NCBI GenBank assembly: GCA_009792885.1
Contig: WMCF01000018.1
Coordinates: forward strand, 11,183,526-11,247,525
DNA length: 64,000 bases
Source of the DNA: Eremophila alpestris peregrina
Lineage: Eukaryota > Chordata > Aves > Passeriformes > Alaudidae
Reading direction: 5' to 3'
Position 1 is the stretch's first letter. Every line of letters begins with the position of its first letter. Under the pieces are notes generated by a model. The model was not told the DNA's origin and searched no databases. It saw only the letters and a program-made list of their open reading frames with translations. Shown piece by piece: positions 1 through 12,268 of this stretch. The translations under genes and the position numbers were made by a program.

Positions 1-1263
1 CCTGGAAGAAGATGCCCCCCAAAGGGTTAAGAGCTGTTAGTGAGCAGCGATGCTGCTTTGGTGCCATATGGTCCTCATCATCCCCCTGTTACCAAGGCAG
101 CTGCAGCAGAGGCACCTGCAGGCTCAGCCCCTCCTGCTGCCAGTGCCCAGGGACAGACCTGAGCCTACCTGAGCCAGGAAACACAACCAGGCATCCAGAG
201 GGGTAAATGTTCAACCATCACCCCATTGCCACGCCAGGGAAATGGTTGCTGTCACCAAGAAATTGGCTGCAACTCTTCAGGCCAATATTAGTGTGAATAA
301 AGGTTTGTTACCCTCCTCTTGAGTTGTTCTTCTACTCCCCAGGACAACAGAATATTGGATAATGTTTCCCTGTGTGTTTTTAAGTGAAGCCTGTGAGCAA
401 CCAGATCCTCAGAGATGAGGAACCTTGACATTTTGGGTTGCACCACCATCTCTGTGCTGCTCTCTGAAGGATCATCACGGAGGTTCCATTCACTGGCTTC
501 ACTTCACATCTTCCAAGGAAGAGGCAAGTCACCATACTCAAAATGCTTCATTATCTCCACAGAGAACACTGTTAATATCAAATTCAGTTGTCTACTCTGG
601 AGAGCCATGAACAACTTTGCAAGCCCCTTCTCTTTGTTCACTTGATGTAAAGTGTTAAAGTTTTGAAGCCAGGCTCACGAGGTGCCTCATCATCTGTAAA
701 TGGTTCATTCTAGTCCCACTTCAGCCCAAGTGGAGAACAACTGCATGGCACAGCATGTTGTCTCTGCAGCAAAAGAGCTGCCTGGGCTGGGTTGAAGGTG
801 ATCCCTGGACTGGCTTGCAAAGGTTAATAGCAGGAAAAAAACCCCCACCACAATTGCTTAGGAAATCTAGAGCTCTCAACTTGTCCACAGGAAATCCACA
901 AGTCAGGAGGGAAACAGAGAGGTAAATTCCCTGGGAAATTGCTGAGATTTCTTTATTAAGAGAACATGGTGTTGTGTGTCTGGCTTTAGTCCCATCACAG
1001 TGAGTTCTTTCAGAGGGCTTGGTTTTGATGGGAACTTCATTAAAACCATTTTGTTGGTGCTGGAGAGACTGAGGAGAAAGGCTCAGGTGCCTGTGTTAGA
1101 CAGCTCAGCTGGGAGGCTCTAGGCACTGGTCCTGCACAGCCAGCACATGATCTTCCTGATAGTGATTCCCAGCAGGAACCTGAACCAGGCTCTGGAAAGG
1201 CTCCATCCTTCCTGCTGACCTGCCTGGACCACCCCCTGACACCCTGAGAGTCACCTTGATAAC
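1..1263. other. Unique non-coding sequence, nothing recognised
   Basis: I see no gene, RNA or recognisable repeat here. Open frames are under 80 codons and overlap in several frames. The stretch runs up to the tail of the first CR1 element. It may be intergenic or intronic; the sequence does not tell which. Confidence 0.5.
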
Positions 1264-1828
1264 CACTGAAAAATGGTTTGGGTTGGAAGGGGTGCTTAAG
1301 ATCATCCTGTTCCAGCCCCCTGCCATGGGCAGGGACACCTTCCACTAGATCAGGTTGTTCAAAGCCCCATCCAGCCTTGCCTTGAACACTCCCAGAGATC
1401 AGGCATCCACAGCTTCCCTGAGCAGCCAGTTCCAGTGTCTCATCACCCTCTGAGTAAAGAATTTCTTCCTAACAGCTCATCTAAACCTGCCCTTTTCCAG
1501 TTTGAAGTCATTTCCCCTTGTCCTATCACTCCAGGGCCTTGTCCAAAGTCCCTCTCTGGCTCTCTTGGAGCCTCTTTAGGGTTTGAAGGGGCTCTAAGGT
1601 TTCCATGGAGCCATCTCTTCTCCAGGCAGAACAACCCCAGCTCTCTCAGCCTGGCTCCAGAGCAGAGGTGCCCCAGCCCTGTGAGCATCTTTGTGGCTTC
1701 CTCTGGACCTTCCTGACCAGATCCATGTCATCCCTATATTGGGAACCCCACAGATGGATGCAGTATTTCAGAGACCTAATAAAAGCAGACTGGAGAGGGA
1801 GAATAAAAAATAGTGACCTCCCAGGGGC
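1264..1828 (-). mobile_element. CR1 LINE, 5'-truncated, reverse orientation
   Basis: This is the 3' part of a CR1 non-LTR retrotransposon read on the reverse strand. On the plus strand it starts with the characteristic ATGGTTTGGGTTGGAAGG and continues through GCCATGGGCAGGGACACC, TTCCACTAGATCAGG, GTAAAGAATTTCTTCCTAA and CTCTTCTCCAGGC, all hallmarks of the inverted CR1 3' region. It can be followed to about 1828 (GCAGACTGGAGAGGGAGAAT...GTGACCTCCC). It covers only the end of the reverse-transcriptase ORF plus the 3' UTR, as usual for 5'-truncated CR1 copies, and it is not coding. Similarity to the remembered avian consensus is good but clearly diverged. The subfamily is not assigned. Confidence 0.95.
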
Positions 1829-2631
1829 TCCTGGAGTGTGACATTTTATGAAGAGTCCAACTAACACAAAGCATAATTGTTTAATTAAATTATGAGGGCA
1901 CAGTTGACAGAGGCAGAGTGATACCTTCATGGTGAGAGCTGACACCGGGTCCTTCACTGCTTCACACCACACTCAGAGTGAGAACAGATCACACAATCAC
2001 TGGAGCAACAACTGCTAGGAACTGCACAGCTGTTGACTCCTGCATCCAGCTCAGGCTGTGGTGTCAGAACCCAGGGATGGATTAAACTACCTTCAGAGTT
2101 TGCTGTTAAAGCTGTGTCAGTCTGATTTTTGCTTCAGGCTGGACACAGTTTGCCCAGGGGGTACACAACTGAGTGTCTCCCTGATGGCCAGGTTGAACTT
2201 CTGCCTGAGACAGACTCTGAGCTGCTGGAGCTGCACATGCCATGCTCAGCTGGGGCTGTTGACAGCCTCACTGATAACAAACCAGCAAACATCTGGGCTG
2301 GGAGATGCACACGGAGTGGAGCCTGCTTCAAAGCTGTGTGGAGATCAGATCCCTGCCTCCCCTCCCAGCACTGCACCCAGTTGTGCTGGGAGACACCAAC
2401 TCAGCAAGGGTCATTCAGGATGTATCCCATGGTGTGGAAAAATGAACATAATGGGATCTTCCAGACTAGCTGATTTGCCCCCAGTTCATCATGCCGTGAT
2501 CTTGGATCACAAAGGTCTCCTTTTTATGTACGGTGTCCCCAAAAGAGCAGGGACAAACCCTCCAATCTTCACTGCTGAAAAGCAACAAGGGCCAGTACCC
2601 AAAGCCAGAACAGCTCTGGATCACACCATCA
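1829..2631. other. Unique sequence between two CR1 tails
   Basis: A 203-codon open frame (2058-2669, plus strand) begins here, but it runs straight into the CR1 at 2632 and has no recognisable domain, so I do not treat it as a gene. I see nothing else. Confidence 0.4.
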
Positions 2632-2794
2632 CACAATCACAGAAAGGTTTGGGATGGAAAGAACCTTAAAGTTCATCTAGTTCCAATCCTCTGCCATGGA
2701 CACCTTCCACTAGACCAGATTGCTCAAAGCCCCATCCAATGTGGCTTTAAACACTTCCAGGGATGGTGCATCCACAGCCTCTCTGGGCAACCTG
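2632..2794 (-). mobile_element. CR1 LINE 3' fragment, reverse orientation
   Basis: This is a short inverted CR1 tail. The plus strand reads AATCACAGAAAGGTTTGGG, then CTTAAAGTTCATCTAGTTCC, CCACTAGACCAGATTGCTC and CATCCACAGCCTCTCTGGGC, and it loses similarity after GGGCAACCTG. Compared with the consensus, the segment GGGCAGG between CTGCCATGG and ACACC is missing, a small internal deletion. It is only about 160 bp long, so this is a strongly 5'-truncated insertion. Confidence 0.93.
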
Positions 2795-3048
2795 GATGTC
2801 CCAGCATGACCAGACTACCTATACTTGGACACGATTGCAAATCCAGCCACACTCTCATCCCTCTTTACTGGCAGCTTTAAACAAATAACTTGCTCTGTCC
2901 TCCTTGAAGACCCTTTTCTTTGGCCATGTTGCAAACCATCCATTCCCACAGCAGAGCAGCGCAGCACAAGCTCACCCAGCACCCAGTTTTGCTCAGCACA
3001 AACATTTCTCCCTCACTGTGGTGTGAGTATTGGGATCAGTCAGCTCAG

Positions 3049-3077
3049 TGTGTGTGTGTTTGTGTGTGTGTTTGTGG
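3049..3077. repeat. (TG)n microsatellite
   Basis: An alternating TG tract interrupted twice by TTT (TGTGTGTGTGTTTGTG...). It is too short to suggest function and probably length-polymorphic. Confidence 0.9.
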
Positions 3078-3556
3078 AGAACACTTTGACCTCTGTGCAC
3101 ACACCTGCTGCTGTGGTGGCTGAGGGAGTGATTTGCCATCACTCACCACTTTAAGCACACCACCAGCAAACAAGCCTGGAAAGTGCCAGGGGCTAACAAA
3201 CCACTCCAGATCCTGCAGGGAGCTGGGTTAGCTTCACAGTGCTGTGCCTCACTGCTGGTTCTGTTAAATACTGGGCTGAGCTCCTCAGGAAGGAGGACTT
3301 GTGATGCAATCTGGTGCAGGCAACAGCGTCTTGGAGGGGTGAAACAGCCAGGCAACAGTCTGACCTTTCAATCCTGGGTGACTGCAGCTGTGACTCTGGA
3401 GCAGGATGAAGCCAAATTAGTGATTTTCAGAAATGTTTTGCTGATAACAGCCATGGCTCTAAGTTGCTGAATGAATGCAGACACTGGTGCCCCGCTTCCC
3501 AGATAAAAAGTGATTAAAGTCTCCTTAAGAGCTTCTAAATCTGCTCTTCAGAAATT

Positions 3557-3730
3557 CCATTAAGCAATCTAATTAGCTAATTCTATTAACTGATTAGGTG
3601 ATATTAATTAGTTAATTTAGGGGGGAAATTTATAAAGCTATTGAAGGAAATACAGAAAAAGGAGGGGGACTTTCGGCCAAGAGCCTCCTTTCTTCACCCC
3701 CACAGTGCCTTAATTAGAAATTTTAATTGG
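3557..3730. promoter_or_regulatory. TAAT-rich block, candidate homeodomain-bound element
   Basis: Within 65 bp (3557-3621) the sequence has TCTAATTAGCTAATTC, ATTAACTGATTAG and ATATTAATTAGTTAATTT. A second group at 3709-3730 reads CCTTAATTAGAAATTTTAATTGG. TAATTA/TAATTG are the core sites of many homeodomain proteins, and such clusters are common in conserved developmental enhancers. The assignment comes from motif density only. AT-rich DNA can give this by chance, and conservation cannot be judged from one sequence. Confidence 0.3.
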
Positions 3731-6700
3731 CCATATGCTGGGGGTAGGGAGTCGCTAATGGACCTCAGCTCTCCCCATCCTCTCTCCTGCTAGTCATGTG
3801 CCTACTGGTAATTCATGGTGTCCAAAGCAACTGTGGAGGTTGGAGGTTTGCCTTTGGGGTATGTTTTCTTCCCTTTTAGTCCAGGCTGCACTGCATGGTG
3901 CACCAGACTATTGATTTAGGGGATTGAAAAAAAAAACCCAAACCAAACCTGGTGTTTAGGACAGAGCACCACTGGGACACTCTGATCATGGACCCCTGGT
4001 AGCCTCCAAAATCAATTTGCAGCCAAGGCCCTGGGAAGCTGGCAAGGCTCCTCACCAGCTTTGCAGGGGAAAAGCCCCAGGCTGGGGGTCCCCAGGCTTC
4101 AGCTCACACCACTGCACAGAGCCTCCTGCCAGAGCACGTGGGTGGCCCATGGATGGTTGGAAACAGAGGTGAGCAACTCTCCAGGCACATTCCCAGAGGG
4201 ACAGGGTGAGGATCAGTCCTGGCAGCCTTCTGCAGCATTGATCAGATTGGAAACTTGGCCACCACTGCCTCTGATACCATGATTTGAGCTCCTGATGGAT
4301 ACTGGCTGTGGTGCAACTGAGCCTGCAAATCCTCCTGACCTGTGAGGATGTGCAGGACCTCCAAACATGCCAGAATGACTCTCACTGCACCCCAGGTACA
4401 CGTGAACCCAGCACTGGTTCCACACAGATCTAGCAGGGGAAGGCAAGAAATCCCTCACAGAGCTGCAGCAATTTCTCCTGATAGGCACCCATGGAGGAAA
4501 GGCTCAGCATGCTCCAGGCACCTCTCTAAATGTCTGCTCTTCCTCTGCCTTTCTCCAAACACAGTGATTCATGAAGGGATGGGAGTGGGTACCAGCACCA
4601 CAGGGCCCCCAAAGTCTCTGTGAGGAGCTGAGCTAATTGCATCCCAGCCACTTAAATAAGACTCCCACATTCCTTAGCTTTAGTAACCCAGGTGGGCAAG
4701 GGCAGAGGTTGGGGATCTGCAACATGAGGGGACAGGGTGAGGTGACTGGAGAAGGTCCTGCAAGTCAGAGAGCCCTTGTGCTCGGATCAGGAGCTTCTTG
4801 GGACAGAGTTGTCTGATGCAGCACTGTGAGAGACTGCTCTGGGATGAGTTCTGTCAGAGAGCAAATGCAAATGAAGTCCTGGACCGAGGTGGCTCAGTTA
4901 ATATTAATGCTGGCAGCGTTCCTGCTAAAAGCATCACTGCTGCTGCCTGCCTCCTCCCACCCCTAGCAGGTTTCTGAATCCAAGAACTGACAGCTTTTAG
5001 TGTAAATTTTGAAGCTCTAAGCTTTCCAATTATGCCTGCACCACGCTCTCAAGTCTTCCCCAGCAACCATCAGGTTCACAAGTTCTCAAAGGGGAAGGTG
5101 AGGATCTGTGAAATCCCAGGAACTGGGGCACAGCCCTGGGGGTGGTATGACTCAGCCAGGAGCAGTGGCAAGGTCACACTGCACTGCCTGGCATCCTGAT
5201 GGCAAAGGTGGGTGTCCTGGCAGGGGAAGGAGCTGCCCCACAGCCTCCAGGTTCCCAAACTGATCTCCTCTGCAAGACTCATCTCCTTGCATGGCTTCAC
5301 GGCCTCAGCCACAAATTCTTCCTGCAAAGTGGGGGCTGCATCTTTCACCTGGGGTGTAAGCAAAGTGATTTCCAAGCTATGGTCGTGCTCCATCCCAGGG
5401 CCATCCTGAGACACACATCGGTGTGGAGCCTGGTCTGGACTTCATTTGAAAGGTGAAGAGCCACCTCAAGTAATAAATGTTGCAGAGGCTCTCTGATGAA
5501 ACCAATTTCCACCAACCATGGTTTGGTCCAAACCAAAAATATGCAGGTTTTAAAAAATGTGTGGTAAAGTGACTATTTACTGCCTCTCCTGAGGGGATTC
5601 AGGGATTGTCCTGCTCAGATGAAATAAGTCCACAACAATTGTTTATAAAATCTCCTAGGAGAAGCAGTGTACACATCCCCTGCTACTCATTGCTTTCTTG
5701 AAGGCATCAGCCACACCAAAACGAGGAATTCCATGCTCAGAATGATCCAATAAGGTAATTTGCCCACTCAAAATGCTCACATGCCACAGCCTTGAGAGCT
5801 CTACCACTTTGAGATGCTTCTTACCACTGGGCTGGGAGGGAATAGGAAAGTCCAAAGAGTTTCCCAGCTTCTTAGGCAGTAAGATTCCTTTCCTTCCAAG
5901 CTCCCTGCTTTCCCAAGGCCAAAGAAACAATCATGAGCTGATTTTAATGTTGACCCCAAACACACCCCTATCAATGAGTACTATTAGGTAAATCTCTGCT
6001 GCCAACCCACCTCCTGCTGTCTCCCAAGATCCATCCCTGGAGCTTGCAGACCTGAGGAACAATGGTCACCTTCCCACCACTTCCCTCACCCTCCTGTCAG
6101 TGTAAGGCCAACAGTCTGGGGAAGGACAAGGACAGAAGAGCTCCTGCCCTGAAAAGCAAAAAGTCAACAGTGGAGAGCTCTGGAGCTGACCCACCGGGAG
6201 CTACATGAACAAAAAACACTGAGCTGGAAAAGGGCAAGTTTTGAGCTCAAACTCTCAAAGCTGGGCACCAAAATGAGCTCAGCTTCACACAGAAGCATCA
6301 ACATGTTTATTACTATTTCAACCCAAACATGTTGTTTTTTGCCCTGTTTCTTTATTCTGTGCCACAGCCAGTCTACACTCCCATCTAGGTTTGCTGAGTC
6401 TTATTTATTATTTTGCAGGACAAATTCTTTTCTCCCTCACAGTTTGTGGGCACGAGGAGACTCCAGATGTGTTTTGTCCAGTCTGTCTTATCCTTCTTAT
6501 CAAGTCTCACACAGAAATAAGTGCATTTTTTCCAGTGGTGTGTAATTCCATCATCATCCCCAGCAGAGGATGTGAAATGCCACGGGTTGAAAATGTTTCT
6601 CACATCTTTATGACCCACTAAGAGCTGGACCATACCTGTAAAACCTCTGCTGAAAAGTGCCTCAAATTTTGCTTTCTGTGGAAGTAATGGAGCAGAACAG

Positions 6701-8705
6701 CAAGGATGTGCAGCATTAAGTTGAGGTTATGGAAGAGTCCCATGTGGGAATAGACTGAATGGCTTTGAATTCTTCCTCTGAAAGGAAAGAATCCTCTGAG
6801 GATATGATATTAGAGGTTGTAAAACCATGAATAAGAAGGGAAATATTAATATTAAACAGTTGTTCATTACTTCCCATGCCAGAGGACCCAGGAGCACGGC
6901 GAAAATTTGCAATTAAGCACATTTTAGGCACAAAAGTAAGCACATGTTCCTGGTGCACTTAGCCCATCCACAGAACTCATCACTGCAGCACAGTGGCTAG
7001 GCCAAAAGGCTGCTTGGAAATTCAGAAGAATGGTGGATATATTGACCAGTGGCTACCAAAAACCTTGGCCTGGTAACAGCCTTCAGTTTCAGGAGTCCTG
7101 CCCTGCAGATGACAACAGAGGGTGGCTTTTGAGGCAGCCCGGAGGGGGGGACAGGGTGGGCTCTGTGAGTGTCACCACCCTGCAAATGCTGCTCCTCTGC
7201 CTCACCCCCTGCTCAGCCCGTGCTAGCTGCGGCTCAGAGTGCACTTTTGCGAGGATCCCTGGAGCAGCAGAAGTTGGTACTAAAGTTCAGCTGTAACAGG
7301 AGCTTTGTTTAGCAGTGCTGGGACCAGAAGGTCAGCAGCAGCTGCTCTGCCAGGCTTTAACGCTTTGTTCACCTCCACGCGCTCGCCGTGCAGAGTTTCC
7401 TGTTCCCCAGGCAGCTACAGAGGAAGAGCCTCCTTTTATTTTGTTGGCCCCATTATCCATCAATTTTAGCTCTGTGACTACACCATGAGGCCAGCCTGCC
7501 TGCAGCTCTGCTGGGTTGTAATACAGTAGCCAGCAGCAGTTTTTCACTGCTTTTTCTCAAGCAAACCCCAGTGGCACCAGGAAATTTTGCAGCTTGTGTG
7601 TTTACAAAGTGCTGTTCAAACAGTGGAGCTTCTCCAGGGCCACGGGGCTGCACCACTGTCAGCATGTTTAAATCAGGATAAACCAGAAGTGCTCAAATGA
7701 AGTCCCACTTTGCAAGAGATCAGTGATGCAGAGTGTTGAGCTGCTGTTTCCCACCTAGTCTGAATTTTCCTGAGCATCTGCAGGGCTGGGCAGTGCATGT
7801 GTTAACCTGACAGAAGTCAGGGAGAGTTCAGAGGTGACTAGAAGCAACCAGAGGAATCTCTAGGAGGCCATGATGTGGAATGACTCGAGTGCACAATGGA
7901 TACCCAGGAGTCCTGTGGCTGCCAGACCCTTTTCTGCACCCTGGCATTATCCTGGTTGCACCAGACAACACAGTGGCCACGAGACCCTGTTTCAGTTCAT
8001 CTATCCTTTTGAGCTGTTCTTGTCCTTCATAAAGGACATCCACATCTCTGATGCCTGCTGGGGATGGCTACAGGCTGGGATAACCCCCAAACTGTGCCTC
8101 GGAATCACCTGGGAAAGGCCAGCAGGACCATGCCAAGGGCAGCCTATTAGCAGGGTCACTCTTGAGTCCATGCTCAGAACGTGCATCATTTACCAGTCAA
8201 GAAGCAGCTGATGCACCCACCAACCCTGGCTGCTCTCAGCCCTAAAGATCTGCCCCCAGGATCACCAGCATTTGCATTTTCTGCAGCTCCTGAGCAGCCA
8301 GCCTGGCCATGAGCTGCACCAGACCAGCCAGAGCTTTGGCTCAGCCCCCAGAGCCCTGCTCCCTCCAGGGCAGCACCGACTCCAGCCCTGGCAGCACGCC
8401 ACGTCCTGTGCACACTGCCAAGGCATCTCAGAGGAGATAAAACTGCAGCTCCCCGAGCACTCACCCACCCTGCCAGGCCCTGTGCCACGTGCCTCCCTGC
8501 TGAGCTGCTCTCTGGGTCAGCCCCTCTCGTATCACAGCTCTTCAGCAGCCCCTGCCTGGCCATTCAGCTACAGTCCCTGGAGTCATGCCTTTAAATTATA
8601 CTGCTGTGTAATGCTGATAGCCTCTGCTTCCCCAGCCTCCTGGCTGAACAGTCGTGACACTTTGACCAGAAACCACAAGGAATTCCAATTCACTTAGAAA
8701 TTACA

Positions 8706-8716
8706 CCCCCCCCCCA
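8706..8716. repeat. Poly(C) run
   Basis: Eleven consecutive C residues. The length may be uncertain in the assembly. Confidence 0.85.
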
Positions 8717-11343
8717 TCCTGTTCACCAGTGTGAAGCTCCTCTGCAGCTTTGCCATTTAGTGCAAGGCTGAATCAGAGCATTTAGACAAGAGCATCATAA
8801 TGCTGGCCATGTCACACAGAGGGTTTTTCATGTCACAACCTGGCAGTACTCACTGTCATCTCGTGATACAGCTCCGGGACAACTGAGCTTTCTCATAAAA
8901 TGCTGCAGGACTCTTTGTGCCCACTCAGAAATGGCTTGGACAACTTGGACAGCTCTGAATCACCAGCAGATGCTGCTTGGCAACATTCCACAGGGGCTTG
9001 TGGAGTACATGCCAAGCTCAGCTGGTCACTGTGTGGAGGCTGCTTCCCCAGGTCACCAGCCATGTGATCACATGAGGAAAAGGCTTTCATGTGCAAGGAT
9101 GCTTCATCACTTTCATTTCTGTCTAGATTCCTACCACGAGCATTTATCAGGCCAGGGTTCCATGCCACCAATGTATTGGAAAGAAGAGGTACAGGAGAGC
9201 CTGTTCAAGGGAACAGCCCCAAATAAGCATTGCTGCCAGTCTGGAGAAGTTCAAGCAGTGTGGTGCAGCCACAGCCATGTAGGTACAGTCCATGTCCACC
9301 ATGCCAGAAAATTTCCATTTGCCCACAGATGAATGTAAGGAAAACACCTTTTATATCCAGGTGGAAGCTGAAGCCATGGAGGGGAAGTGGGATCGTGTGA
9401 AGTGGGATGAGGACATGACCTCCACCAGCTCCACTGTGGCAGTGGGAATGAGGTGAACAGCATTCAGCTGCACCAGAGTCACGTTGGGGGCCAGTTTTGA
9501 TGTGTCACCCATGGAGGGCAGCAGGAGAAGGCAGATGTTCCCATCTGATTTGAACCAGACCGAGCAGCGCTGGCAATCCCTGATGTGTAATCGAGGGCCA
9601 AGCCAAGAAACCTGATCGGTGCTGGGGCCTCCAGCTGCTCTTGCACTGCATCATGAAACCTGCTCCATACACCTGCTCGTATAACCCAATTCCACGGGGG
9701 GAACAGCCTCCCTGACCATCCCCAGAGATCAGCTTTGGCCTGTCAAATGAAGCTGGCCAGCCCCTGGCATTGTAGCTGATACAGTTAGCATTGGCTTCCC
9801 ACTGCTCAGGGTTTTACAGGAGGAGTTTGGAGCCTTGGAACTCTCTTCTCCTTCACTGTTCAGTGGTCAGTAAATCCACAGAGAGGTGCAAGCCACGAGA
9901 AGGTGCAGACACAACTTTCTGCATGGGCACTCAAGGCTGAATGCGAGGATATTTCTCTCACTGTCCTCTAGAAACAGACAAGGAGACACAAACATTAATT
10001 GCAAAAGAAATAGTGACTTTTCAAGAAGATTTCAGGAACTGTATTTATCTAGAGCAAAGCAAAGGTCCCCATCATCACTAAATAGCTCTTAATGCCAGTC
10101 CATATCAGCTTGATCCCTTCTGATCCTTGGGGTAAGCAACAAAAGGCTCAGGACCCAATGGAGGTAGATTTCTAACCAACTCTCACCTTTTCATTCTTCC
10201 TTTTCCCCGAAATTCACAGGAATGTTTCCACAAGCAGCAACATAAAAGGGAATACGATACAGCAATATCCTGTGGAGAGGCAGCTGTAAGTCAATTATGA
10301 GCTACCTTTAAGCCAAGAAAAAGTCTCTGAATTTAAGAGGAGAGACACCAATGAAGCCCTACTGGGACAGACTCTACAAATAAAAGAAAGAACATTTTTG
10401 CACCGTTTCTTTTGAAAAGCACAGAAGAGCAGTGCTGGGCAGCAATAAAGTTTTCCCTGTGATCCACCAGGGGACTCAAAGACTCCAGAGGAAATGTTGC
10501 CTCCTCCAATAAATGACAAAGGACCAAAATGTTCCCCCTTTCCTCACTGGTTGTGGTGAAGTCAAAGCAGATGCAGTGACCCAGAGCAAGTCAGGGTTTG
10601 AGTTGGCCATGACCCAGACATGAAGGTTCTGTTCCCCAGCAGAACCTTCAGCTGATCCATTTGTTACAGGTTCTTCTCCTGCCCCCCATGGCAGGCTGGA
10701 TTAAATAATATCAAGCACATCTGCTGTCTGCTGTTCTTTTCCTTTCATCCCTCCCCCCAGGCAGAAACCAGCCTGGCAGGAACTCCATCTCCCTTGCATT
10801 GTTTTGGATCTCCCTCAGGCAAAGAGGTGGAGAGGAGCCCTCCAGGTCACATCCAACAGTTCCTTTTAGCAGCGTAATTGTAAATATTTGGGACAGAAGC
10901 TTTCTGGATCTACTCAAACCGGGCTCTTGCCAGTGCAGAAAAAGACACACATGCCAGTGAGTGTTTTGTTTAACTCTGTGTCCTGGCTCTTTCCTAACTC
11001 TCCAGGTACAGAGAGGGATGGGAGGTGACCTCGGGCCAAGCAAAGTCAGTCTGTGCTCTTTCCCACTGGAGGCAGTGGGTAGGATCAAGCCTGGAGCCCC
11101 ACAGTCTCCAAGCATGTGACAAGCACACTAAATTCTTTTGCCTTCTTATCACCAGTTGCAATGGACCATTTCACTTTCCTGCCTCTGGTGCAGAGTCCAA
11201 GCCCCATTCCAGAACTCTGAAAGAGTTTTCCACCCAAAACCCCCAAACTTCCTAAGGGGTTGGCACCAAGAAAAAGACCCTACCTCTCCCTGCCCCAAAA
11301 CTGAACTGTGACTCCTGGATTCCTGCACACCTCTTGCAACTAG

Positions 11344-11366
11344 AAAAAAAAAAAAAAAAAAAAAAA
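11344..11366. repeat. Poly(A) tract
   Basis: Twenty-three A residues preceded by TAG. I looked upstream for a retrocopy whose tail this might be and found no AATAAA and no recognisable coding sequence, so it is listed as a simple repeat. Confidence 0.85.
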
Positions 11367-11987
11367 GTAAAATTACTCCTTTCTAAGAAGAAGAAGTGGT
11401 TGCAGCTCTTTACCAGGTACAGGTGAGCTGTCATGATACTGGTTTGAATGGCAGGATTGGCCTCCCTTAGCCTGGATCCAGCCTTGCATCCTCAGCAGAT
11501 ATCATTTCCTCCAACAAGGTAAGTTAAGGCCGCAGAGAGAGGGAGTAGATCCCTGTGCATGTGCCATGTCCTTCTTACAACCCTCCCAATAACCTCTTCC
11601 TTTGCCTTTCCCTTGGTAAGATGTAGACCTTGAACCTTGTCTGGCCCTTGTCTCACTTGTTTCCCTGTCCCTGCAGCATCAAAAGACATCCCCATAAGTG
11701 CTGGCAGCGCAGTAAGAGTGCTTCTTGTTGCAGGGCAATTGATTTCACTGTCACTGAGGCAGACAGCATCACTGGGGACTGAAATAACTTCAAGCCAGCT
11801 TAATTGATTAAGGCAAAGCAGCTGAAATGGATATTAGGACCGTGTATGGGCCACAAGTATGAAAGGCAAGGAGCATGGCAAAGCACATGAATGCCAGCCT
11901 CCAGCTGTGCTGAAGGGAGAGGAATGACAGGAAAACAGGGAACTTTTTTTCCCTCATTTCATTCAATCCCAGCTTCAGAGAACTGGA

Positions 11988-12268
11988 GAATAATTTGGGT
12001 TGTCAGGGACCTCTGGAGGTCTGCAGCGCAGTGCCCTGATCAAAGCAGGTCTGGGTTCAAGGTCATCTCCAGTTGTTCAGGGCCCTGCTCCACTGAGTTT
12101 TGATTCCCTCTGAAGATGCAGACTGCTCACTCTCCCTGGGCTTCTCTTCTAGTGCTTCAGTGCTCTCATGACAAAGATGCTTTTTCTTCTGCCCAAAATG
12201 GATTTCCCCTGATGCAGCTTGTGTCCATTGCACCATCCTTTGTTAAAAGTGTCTTCTCAATGTCCCTC
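11988..12268 (-). mobile_element. Old CR1 LINE fragment, reverse orientation
   Basis: A degraded CR1 tail of an older subfamily. The plus strand reads AATAATTTGGGTTGTCAGGG, ACCTCTGGAGGTC, CAAAGCAGGTCTGG, TTGTTCAGGGCCCTG and later GCAGCTTGTGTCCATTGC, which follow in order the 3' region of the older avian CR1 types (CR1-C/D-like, from memory). Similarity is patchy between 12110 and 12200. It is probably much older than the copies at 1.3, 2.6 and 41.5 kb. Confidence 0.75.

Larger units (their letters stand above)
2795..11987. other. Long stretch without a supportable gene
   Basis: This holds a TG repeat (3049-3077), a TAAT-rich block (3557-3730), a G-rich patch (7139-7160), an 11-C run (8706-8716) and a 23-A tract (11344-11366). 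Open frames reach at most about 140 codons. A 57-codon plus-strand frame at 9283-9454 looks protein-like but has stops on both sides. No transposon tail or RNA gene was recognised. Confidence 0.4.

Noticed and set aside
2058..2669. 203-codon plus-strand open frame
   Set aside because: Its end lies inside a CR1 tail and no family is recognised.
11000..11366. Possible processed retrocopy ending in the A23 tract
   Set aside because: No polyadenylation signal before the tract, no recognisable coding sequence and no flanking duplication seen.
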